64,000 nucleotides of DNA from Mycobacterium paraffinicum (GTDB lineage: Bacteria > Actinomycetota > Actinomycetes > Mycobacteriales > Mycobacteriaceae): NCBI RefSeq assembly GCF_001907675.1, contig NZ_MPNT01000004.1, forward strand, positions 1 through 64,000, given 5' to 3'. Of the stretch, positions 1-5,922 are shown one piece after another. The notes below the pieces were generated by a model that did no database searches, was not told the DNA's origin, and saw nothing but the letters and a program-made list of their open reading frames with translations. Position numbers and translations under genes: made by a program. The stretch's first letter is position 1; every line of letters begins with the position of its first letter.

Positions 1-11
1 ATCGCGTTGAT

Positions 12-458
12 TCCTTTGCTCGAGTGACTTTGGTCGGTCCCTCGAAGAATCACGCGATGACCTTCATTCATCCGGCTACGACACGCCGGTCATCACCGGC
101 TCGTACACCACTCTGCTGGACGCAACTTCATCCGCTCGATGGCGCGGTGTTCGTCCGGTCGGCCGGTTTCGGGGAGCTGGTCGCGTCGTTGGTGGCGTTT
201 CATACCGGCGCGCACCTGGAGGCATCCGAGCGTGGCGTCTCCGGTTTAGGGGCTTTCGTCCAACCGCCGCGCGATGTGATGGATGCGTTGACGTTTTGCG
301 ATTTGACGACCGGACCTGACGGCACGCCGGTATCAGCTGAGGACCGCCTGCGTGAGGTGTTGGCGCGTTATGGACCGCAGGATCCGGTGCACCGGGCGGT
401 CGATGCTGGCCGCGAGGAGTTGCTGGCGGCGGTGGGTCGGGTGCGCGGCTGGCTGTAA
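12..458 (+). pseudogene. HD-domain phosphohydrolase, degenerate
   Basis: The C-terminal two thirds (from HPLDGAVF, about base 129, to the stop at 456-458) look like the small actinobacterial HD-domain proteins, including conserved LVAFH and CDLTTGPDG segments. The N-terminal part continues in another frame: bases 59-100 read DDLHSSGYDTPVITG, which resembles the HDIGY stretch of the family. Skipping bases 101-125 (25 bp, not a multiple of three) joins the two parts into a normal-looking GYDTPVITG-LHPLDGA sequence. The catalytic HD pair itself reads HS. The gene therefore looks frameshifted and catalytically dead. A reading with a start near base 24 gives a first 40 residues unlike the family. 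It converges on the NUDIX gene, a frequent partner of such HD genes in actinomycetes. The frameshift and catalytic loss are inferred from remembered family sequence. Confidence 0.55.
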
Positions 459-471
459 CCCCTGCATGGGG

Positions 472-939
472 TTAGCAGAGGTAGGGGCTGTCGCGGTGTT
501 GCAGGTAGTGCTCGATCCGCAGACGCATCGAGGGATGCATGTCCAGGTCGGCGATGTCGTCGGGATCAGTCCAGGCGATGTCGGTGCTTTCGTGGTCGAT
601 GGCCAGCTCACCACCGAGCACCCTGGTGGTGAACAACAAGGAGAATTGTTGGCGGACTTCGCCATCGGTGAATGCCACGACGTGCCGCGGGTTGGTGTAG
701 ACACCGACCAGGCCGGTGATTTCGACGTCGAGCCCGGTTTCCTCTTTGACTTCGCGCACAGCGGTTTGTTCGATGGTCTCGCCGATGTCGTGTCCGCCGC
801 CGGGTAGCGCCCACAGGGTGTTGTCGCGGCGTTTGATCAGCAAAATTCGACCGCGTTCGTCAGCGACGATCGCCGAAGCCGAGGGGACGACACTGTTAGG
901 CCGTGGGGCGTTGGGGTCGTTGTAGTAGTCGGTGCGCAT
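472..939 (-). CDS. NUDIX hydrolase, possibly a Pif-like transfer-immunity protein
   Basis: This 155-residue protein contains a complete NUDIX box from Gly48 to Leu70, with the pattern G-x5-E-x7-REV-x-EE-x-GL. The catalytic glutamates of the REVKEE segment are intact, so pyrophosphohydrolase activity on a nucleoside diphosphate derivative is likely; the substrate cannot be read from the sequence. It begins 7 bp after the stop of the upstream HTH gene, so the two are probably co-transcribed. pSAM2 carries Pif, a NUDIX-motif protein that blocks transfer between cells already holding the element, and this gene sits in a comparable place close to the transfer genes. A Pif-like role is an inference from context; a general housecleaning NUDIX function is equally compatible with the sequence. 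Confidence 0.85.
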   Translation of the reverse strand: MRTDYYNDPNAPRPNSVVPSASAIVADERGRILLIKRRDNTLWALPGGGHDIGETIEQTAVREVKEETGLDVEITGLVGVYTNPRHVVAFTDGEVRQQFSLLFTTRVLGGELAIDHESTDIAWTDPDDIADLDMHPSMRLRIEHYLQHRDSPYLC

Positions 940-946
940 CGGCGGG

Positions 947-1759
947 TCAGCCTTTCGTCGTTAGGGGTGTGGCGTGGTCCCACACCTGGGTGAAGGCCTC
1001 TTCGAGGGTGGCCCAGAGCCGGGGTTCGTGGTGACGGGACAGTACGAGTACGGGGTTGTTGCGTCCGGGTGAGCCGTAGATGTGGAAGTTGACGATCATG
1101 GCGTCATCGACCCGAAAGATGGATGTGTAGAGCGTGGTGTCGTGGGTGCGGATGTCCAGTCCCGGGGTGCCGGCGTGTGGGGCGAGCAGCTCGACTGAGG
1201 TGCGGCAGCGGGCGATGACGGCTTCACCGATCCCTTCCTCCACGCCGCGCAGGATCATGGTGGCGGTGTCGGGGTCGCCGACGAGGAATCGCACCGCCAC
1301 GCCGCGGGCGGCGGCGTCGAGCAGGGTGTCGAGGAATCCGTCGAGGGTGTCGAACAGGAACGTGGCGGCCAGCACGAGGATGTCGATGCTGGTGGTGGCG
1401 TCGGCGAAATGCTGCTGCCACGCGCTGATCGGTAGCTGGGTGCGGCTGGCATACAGGGTCGCGGTGAACGGGCCACTTGGTGACATGGTCGCCAATGCGC
1501 TCGCCATAGTAGGCGAGTACTGATTGGGCCACAGATCGTGCGGCGTGCAGCCCAGCAGCGTGGCTGCGCGCCGCGCGTTGTCCTCGCGGATGTTGTAGTT
1601 GGTGTTGGACAGCCAGCGGCGCACCGTCTTGACATCCACGCTCATCGCGGTGGCAAAGCGCTGCGGGGACAGTCCCTTGGCCTGCAGCCGCTGCATGAGG
1701 CGATTGTTGGGGATCGCGGCCGCCTTGCCGTCGTGATCGTCCATCGTCTCAGCGCACAT
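947..1759 (-). CDS. HTH (XRE-like) regulator with C-terminal phospholipase-D-like fold domain
   Basis: This 270-residue protein has an N-terminal helix-turn-helix region (about residues 18-78, including the FATAMSVDVKTVRRWL recognition-helix segment). A C-terminal domain of about 170 residues (SIDILVLAATFLFD... VRFLVGDP) resembles the DUF5919 / PLD-like sensor domains found in actinomycete regulators. The HxK catalytic motif of true phospholipase D is not seen, so the domain is more likely a sensor than an enzyme. An alternative ATG lies at 1744. It is transcribed divergently from the transfer-replication genes, across an intergenic region packed with repeated motifs, so it is a good candidate for the repressor of the element (the role KorSA plays in pSAM2). 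Its own operator has not been shown. The NUDIX gene follows in the same operon. Confidence 0.8.
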   Translation of the reverse strand: MCAETMDDHDGKAAAIPNNRLMQRLQAKGLSPQRFATAMSVDVKTVRRWLSNTNYNIREDNARRAATLLGCTPHDLWPNQYSPTMASALATMSPSGPFTATLYASRTQLPISAWQQHFADATTSIDILVLAATFLFDTLDGFLDTLLDAAARGVAVRFLVGDPDTATMILRGVEEGIGEAVIARCRTSVELLAPHAGTPGLDIRTHDTTLYTSIFRVDDAMIVNFHIYGSPGRNNPVLVLSRHHEPRLWATLEEAFTQVWDHATPLTTKG

Positions 1760-1836
1760 CTTTCCGTGTCGTCTCCGTGTATCGCCAGCGCGTGGCGTCT
1801 AGTTTGCCATGCGCGTGGTGCCACCCCGCGGCGGTG

Positions 1837-1937
1837 ATGCCCACGTGATGTCCACGGGTATGTCCCGGTGGTGTCCGGAATGTCGCCGGCGATGTCGGCA
1901 ATGCCGCTAGATGTCCCTGGCTACGTCGGTGGTGTCC
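1837..1937. repeat. Helically phased array of about ten ATGTCC/ATGTCG-type motifs
   Basis: The divergent intergenic region holds about ten copies of a hexamer of the form RTGTCC, RTGTCG or a one-base variant. The second base of successive copies lies at 1838, 1849, 1861, 1872, 1881, 1893, 1902, 1912, 1924 and 1933. Spacings are 9-12 bp, close to one helical turn, so all copies face one side of the DNA. Such an array could be a cooperative operator for the divergent HTH regulator. It could also be the recognition array for the TraB-type translocase, since clt regions of Streptomyces elements contain short direct repeats. The repeats are seen directly; the role is inferred. Confidence 0.7.
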
Positions 1938-1940
1938 ACG

Positions 1941-1953
1941 TGAACTGAGTTCA
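1941..1953. promoter_or_regulatory. Perfect 13-bp palindrome, candidate operator
   Basis: TGAACTGAGTTCA is a perfect inverted repeat with a single central base. It lies directly after the repeat array and 45 bp before the start of the first transfer-operon gene. The position fits a repressor binding site for the plus-strand operon, but no binding protein can be assigned. Confidence 0.45.
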
Positions 1954-1997
1954 GCGCCGCAAGGGCGCATACGGTTCACGAAAGGAACTACAGGACA

Positions 1998-2342
1998 ATG
2001 CGTTTGAGAATCGATACGTCAGGGACACGGTTCATCGTCACCCGTGCGGCTGAGCCGCGGCTGAACTTTGAGACCGGCAGCCCCAAAATCGACACTGCCA
2101 CCGGGCTGCCGCAGCATTCGGTGCAGTTGCTGGCGTTGGATGACACTGGCGGCGAAGTGCTCAATGTGACGGTGGCCGGTGACCCGAACGTCGGGGTCAC
2201 CCAACCGGTCTCGGTGACCAGCCTGGTGGCCATCCCGTGGGCGCAAGGCGATCGCAGTGGTGTGGCCTTCCGCGCTGATGCCATCACCGGCGCCACAGCC
2301 GGCGCCCCGGCGGGTGAGCCGGGGTCGCGCACCCAGAAATAG
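1998..2342 (+). CDS. Small conserved AICE protein, Pra-like
   Basis: This 114-residue protein (MRLRIDTSGTRFIVT...) resembles the short proteins that sit just upstream of the FtsK/TraB gene in Streptomyces integrative elements. Databases often label those plasmid replication, integration and excision activator after Pra of pSAM2. The core has alternating hydrophobic strands (HSVQLLALDDTGGEVLNVTVAGDP), which suggests a small beta-rich fold, and ends in a Gly/Ala/Pro-rich tail of about 20 residues. It has no signal peptide and no membrane segment. An AGGA sequence lies 4 bases before the ATG. It is the first gene of a plus-strand operon leading to the translocase and the initiator. The family match is from memory; the molecular function is not established from the sequence. 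Confidence 0.7.
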   Translation: MRLRIDTSGTRFIVTRAAEPRLNFETGSPKIDTATGLPQHSVQLLALDDTGGEVLNVTVAGDPNVGVTQPVSVTSLVAIPWAQGDRSGVAFRADAITGATAGAPAGEPGSRTQK

Positions 2343-2441
2343 CACCCGCTGCCGAGGCGCGACACCAGCACGTGCCGCGCCTCGGCCCGGGTCCGCCGTC
2401 GACCACTGGCTCGTCCACGCACACACGGAGAACACACCGTC

Positions 2442-3884
2442 ATGGCATCAAACAATAAGAACACCAACAACACTCAATCGGACAATGACGACTGGTTCGG
2501 CGATCTGGTCATATCACTGTTGACCGCCGCGGGATATCTGCTGTGGTGGGCCGTGCTGTTCCCAGCGATCAGTGTCCCGATCATCGCCAGCCTCACTCTC
2601 GGCATCACCCACGGACCCCGCGCCGGGATCGTCGGTGCCATCGCGTTCGGCGCCGGATATATGGGGTGGGCTTGGCTAGACCCAGGCTCGTTTTGCTCGT
2701 GGGTGACCGAACCTGTACGGCGCCGCTGGTTGACCTGGTCGCGCTACACCCGCACCTGGGAATCGACGTGCACCCTGCACGGCCTGACCGCCAAACTTGG
2801 TGAGCGCACCCTGACTCCGACCCTGCGCACCGTCACGATCGGTAGAACCACCGATGTGTTGGCGGTGCGGATCGTCACCGGCCAATCCCTAACTAACTGG
2901 CACCAACAATCCGAGGCGCTGGCCGCGGCCTGGCGCGCCGACCGGATCACCATCACCGCCACCACACCCGGGGAACTACGCATCGCGCTGATGCGCGGGG
3001 ACGTGCTGGCCGAACCGATCGCGCTGCCCATGCCTACATCGTCGACTCCGGTGGATCTGGGATCGGTGCGGGTCGGGATCACCGAAACCCGCCACCACTG
3101 GCAGATGCCGCTGCTCGGGCATCACCTCCTGGTCGCCGGGGCCACCGGCGCGGGCAAAGGCAGCGTGCTGTGGTCCCTGATCGCCGGGATCGCCCCCGCG
3201 ATCAAGACCGGGCTGGTCCGGCTGTGTGTCATCGACCCCAAAGGCGGCATGGAACTGGGCGCCGGCGCACCCATGTTCACCGTGTTCAGCCACGACGCCA
3301 CCGACACCACCCTCCAACTCCTGCGCCAGCTCGTGAACGTGATGCACGCCCGCGCAAATCGTCTGCGCGGCCACACCCGCCTGCACACCCCGACACCGGC
3401 CGACCCGCTGTTTGTGGTCCTGATCGATGAGATCGCCGCGCTCACCGCGTATGTGACCGACCGCAAGATCCGCACCGAAATCGAACAACTGCTCGGGCTA
3501 CTGCTCTCCCAAGGCCGCGCGGTGGGGATCTCGGTGGTGGCCGCAGTGCAAGACCCCGCCAAAGACACCCTGCCGGTCCGGCAACTGTTCACCGTGCGGA
3601 TCGGGTTGCGGCTGACCGAAGCCACCCAAACCACCATGGTGCTGGGACAAGGAGCACGTGATGCCGGGGCGGAATGCGACCGCATCCCCGATGCCACCCC
3701 CGGTGTGGGCTACATGCTCATCGACGGCAGCACCCAATCCGTGCGGGTACGCGCCTTCCACGTCACCGACCACGACATCACCACCCTCGCGGCCCGATTC
3801 CGCCGCCCCGCGCGCCGGCCCAGTGGCGACCAGGCCTCAACGACGGGCGACAGTGACACCAACAGAGGTGCCAGCGGTGAATAG
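2442..3884 (+). CDS. FtsK/SpoIIIE-type DNA translocase, TraB/TraSA-like conjugation protein
   Basis: This 480-residue protein has two N-terminal hydrophobic segments (about residues 22-52 and 61-79) followed by a cytoplasmic ATPase. The Walker A motif GATGAGKG is at about residues 232-239 and the Walker B segment VVLIDE at about 324-329. This architecture matches TraB/TraSA proteins, which move double-stranded DNA between mycelial or neighbouring cells of actinomycetes as hexameric pumps without a relaxase. At 480 residues it is shorter than chromosomal FtsK, as usual for these element-encoded forms. A C-terminal gamma-like DNA-recognition domain is not obvious. Its stop codon overlaps the start of the initiator gene, so translation is probably coupled. 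No other conjugation gene is visible downstream before the strand switches; others may lie beyond the left edge. Confidence 0.9.
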   Translation: MASNNKNTNNTQSDNDDWFGDLVISLLTAAGYLLWWAVLFPAISVPIIASLTLGITHGPRAGIVGAIAFGAGYMGWAWLDPGSFCSWVTEPVRRRWLTWSRYTRTWESTCTLHGLTAKLGERTLTPTLRTVTIGRTTDVLAVRIVTGQSLTNWHQQSEALAAAWRADRITITATTPGELRIALMRGDVLAEPIALPMPTSSTPVDLGSVRVGITETRHHWQMPLLGHHLLVAGATGAGKGSVLWSLIAGIAPAIKTGLVRLCVIDPKGGMELGAGAPMFTVFSHDATDTTLQLLRQLVNVMHARANRLRGHTRLHTPTPADPLFVVLIDEIAALTAYVTDRKIRTEIEQLLGLLLSQGRAVGISVVAAVQDPAKDTLPVRQLFTVRIGLRLTEATQTTMVLGQGARDAGAECDRIPDATPGVGYMLIDGSTQSVRVRAFHVTDHDITTLAARFRRPARRPSGDQASTTGDSDTNRGASGE

Positions 3885-5376
3885 CTCCACACCACCGGCC
3901 CAGCTCGCCCTGCCAGGCATTCCGGACACGGTCGACACCACCCGGGTGGTCGATGAGATGGTGCGCCGCGCCTCCTCGATGGGATACGAATCCTGGTGGC
4001 GACGCGCGGAATCCGTCGGGTTCTGTGCCCATCCCATCCAACTCACGGGCACCGAAGACTACGGACGCCAGCAGGTGGTGTGGACCCGGTGCAACAACCG
4101 CCGCGCCCACATCTGCCCCTCCTGCTCAGACCTCTACGCCCGCGACACGTGGCAACTCGTGCACGCCGGCGCCGCGGGCGGCCACCACGACATGCCCGCC
4201 GCCGTCGCTGATCGTCCGCAAGTGTTTCTCACGCTGACCGCCCCCAGCTTCGGGGCCGTCCACACCACCACACCCACAGACCCCAGCGGATCCCGACACG
4301 GTGTGTGCCGCGATCATGACCGCATCGGTGGCTACCGGCGCTGTTCACATAGAAATCCATTGTGGTGCAGCACTATCCACGACCACACCGATCCACAGGT
4401 TGGCCAGCCGCTCTGCCGGGAATGCTACGACTATTTCGGGCATGTGCTGTTCACCTGGCATCTGCCTGAGCTGTGGCGACGATTCACCATCACCCTGCGG
4501 CGAGCACTCCGCAGGCATCTGAAAGCCGCCGGGGCCGATCCGGATGACGTGCGGGTCAGCTTTCTCAAAGTCGTCGAAATGCAAGCCCGCGCCATCCCGC
4601 ACATCCACGCCCTGATCCGCCTCGACCCCTACGAGGATCCCGATCAGACCGGTTGGGAATCACCAATCAGTGCAACCGAACTCGCGATGATCATCCAGCA
4701 CGCCGCCCGTACCGTCACCCTCACCGTCCACGACCCCACCACCGAGGGCGGCGTGCGGGTGATCGCCTTCGGTCCCCAAATCGATACCCAACCCATCACC
4801 GCACCCACTAACTCGACGAATGCGCTGACAGCAGAACATTGTTCACCGGATAGCCGGGCACTGTCGGGCCGGCGGGTTGCTCGCTATCTGGCCAAATACG
4901 TGACTAAATCTTTGGCCGATCTCGGGATCAGCGTCCGCCGGCTGTCCACCGAATCGATACCCGACCTGGATGTATCCGAGCATGTGCGGGCCATCCTGAC
5001 CACCATCAGCGACCTCGCTGACAACGGAGTGTCGGGTATTCGGCGGTGGCTGCACACCCTCGGGTTCCGCGGGCACATCACCAGCAAGTCCCGCCGCTAC
5101 TCGACCACCATGACCGCACTACGGCAACGCCGTGCCACTTGGACCCGCGAACGCTACGCGAAATCTACTGAACACAAGCATAATCCGGATCGTCGACACG
5201 GCGATGATGGCAATGATCTGGTGGCGTGGGAGTTCGACCGCGCCGGTCACGCCAGCCTCGGTGAGCGCACCCTCATCGTCAGCGCGGCGCTACGTCGGAT
5301 CGACCGGCGCCGCACTGCCCGCGAAGCACTATTGCACCAGCGTGGTGATCTTCCTGTCGAGGTACCCGATGGCTAG
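3877..5376 (+). CDS. Rolling-circle replication initiator, RepSA-like
   Basis: The frame stays open far upstream, but the GTG at 3877 is the natural start: it overlaps the translocase stop by 8 bp and has an AGAGG sequence about 10 bases before it. The product has 499 residues. A Cys-rich, zinc-finger-like part (CPSC at about residues 80-83, then several Cys and His between about 144 and 190) precedes a HUH-type metal-binding motif in the segment IPHIHALIR (about residue 242). The segment RYLAKYVTK at about 336 carries the candidate catalytic tyrosine. This order matches RepSA-type initiators of Streptomyces elements, which nick the double-strand origin to start rolling-circle replication after excision. 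The inverted repeats just downstream are a candidate origin. Host range and copy control are not visible. Confidence 0.85.
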   Translation: MNSSTPPAQLALPGIPDTVDTTRVVDEMVRRASSMGYESWWRRAESVGFCAHPIQLTGTEDYGRQQVVWTRCNNRRAHICPSCSDLYARDTWQLVHAGAAGGHHDMPAAVADRPQVFLTLTAPSFGAVHTTTPTDPSGSRHGVCRDHDRIGGYRRCSHRNPLWCSTIHDHTDPQVGQPLCRECYDYFGHVLFTWHLPELWRRFTITLRRALRRHLKAAGADPDDVRVSFLKVVEMQARAIPHIHALIRLDPYEDPDQTGWESPISATELAMIIQHAARTVTLTVHDPTTEGGVRVIAFGPQIDTQPITAPTNSTNALTAEHCSPDSRALSGRRVARYLAKYVTKSLADLGISVRRLSTESIPDLDVSEHVRAILTTISDLADNGVSGIRRWLHTLGFRGHITSKSRRYSTTMTALRQRRATWTRERYAKSTEHKHNPDRRHGDDGNDLVAWEFDRAGHASLGERTLIVSAALRRIDRRRTAREALLHQRGDLPVEVPDG

Positions 5377-5530
5377 CCGGGAGGTGCGATCCGCGGATAG
5401 GCAGACTGGAAAGTCTTACAGTCGTCAAGAATTCACCGCCTGGCTTGTCGAATCCTGTGAACGCCAGCACGTCGCGGTCACCATCACCAACCCGGCTGTC
5501 CTCGCTGACATCGCCACCCTGCTGCGGTAA
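5369..5530 (+). CDS. Small protein of unknown function overlapping rep
   Basis: A 53-codon frame starts with ATG inside the last codons of the initiator gene (8-bp overlap) and ends at 5530. The GGTAC run just before it is only a poor ribosome site, so translational coupling is the likely way it would be made. The product is mildly basic at the N-terminus and amphipathic afterwards (FTAWLVESCERQHVAVTI). The position, directly after rep, is where pSAM2 places xis, but the MerR-type helix-turn-helix typical of those excisionases is not visible. It could be an unusual excisionase, a copy-control protein or a chance frame. Confidence 0.4.
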   Translation: MASREVRSADRQTGKSYSRQEFTAWLVESCERQHVAVTITNPAVLADIATLLR

Positions 5531-5556
5531 GGCGCGGCACAGCGTCAGCTCAGTGC

Positions 5557-5597
5557 GACCAGGCCGTCACATTCTGACGCTGTTTCCTCGCCTGGTC
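5557..5597. repeat. Perfect 8-bp inverted repeat with nested 5-bp hairpin
   Basis: GACCAGGC at 5557-5564 pairs perfectly with GCCTGGTC at 5590-5597. Within the loop CGTCA (5565-5569) pairs with TGACG (5575-5579). It lies just after the rep operon and could be part of an origin or a terminator stem. Confidence 0.5.
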
Positions 5598-5616
5598 ACA
5601 GCGGTCCAATGCTGTT

Positions 5617-5692
5617 GGCTGGCAATTGATGTCAGGGCCGGCGCCGCAGGCGGGCGAACCCCCGGTTCGAGCCTTGACATCAACTGCCAGTC
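5617..5692. repeat. Long interrupted palindrome, 22-bp arms, with hairpin in the loop
   Basis: The arm at 5617-5638 is complementary to the arm at 5671-5692 at 19 of 22 positions. The 32-bp loop itself contains CGAACC and GGTTCG separated by three cytosines. Together they can form a cruciform-like stem-loop-stem, as expected for a single-strand origin or a nicking site of a rolling-circle replicon. The structure is seen directly; the role is inferred from its place beside rep. Confidence 0.6.
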
Positions 5693-5922
5693 AACGAATA
5701 GTCGAAGGTGACCAGTGAAAATTGCACAACCGTGCACGCAGACGGCGTTCTCTGGAAGTAGGATGCGGATCCCGCGAATACTCCTGCACCAGGAGATTGC
5801 TCGGTCAGTCCGTTGAGCCCTTCGTCGATACCCAAAGGGATCGTCGACCGTTCCTATCAGGGTTCGCAAGTGAACATTGCTAGATTTGGTAATGCGCGGA
5901 ATACAGCGGCATAAAAGCTTGG

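Larger units (their letters stand above)
5531..5922. other. Gene-free 392 bp between convergent units; structured, candidate replication origin
   Basis: No convincing gene is seen on either strand. The first 160 bases contain several inverted repeats (entered separately), including a long interrupted palindrome with a second hairpin nested in its loop. The remaining part (5693-5922) is less GC-rich than its surroundings and shows no clear structure. The location directly after the initiator gene fits the double-strand and/or single-strand origin of a rolling-circle element; it may also hold the terminators of the two convergent operons. Confidence 0.5.

Noticed and set aside
5132..5368. Longer reading of the small frame downstream of rep (start at 5132)
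   Set aside because: It would overlap rep by more than 200 bp; only the part after the ATG at 5369 is plausible.
5649..5671. GGTTCGA-containing sequence resembling a tRNA T-arm in the region after rep
   Set aside because: The surrounding bases form a palindrome and no acceptor, D- or anticodon arm can be drawn, so this is not a tRNA or tRNA-type att site.
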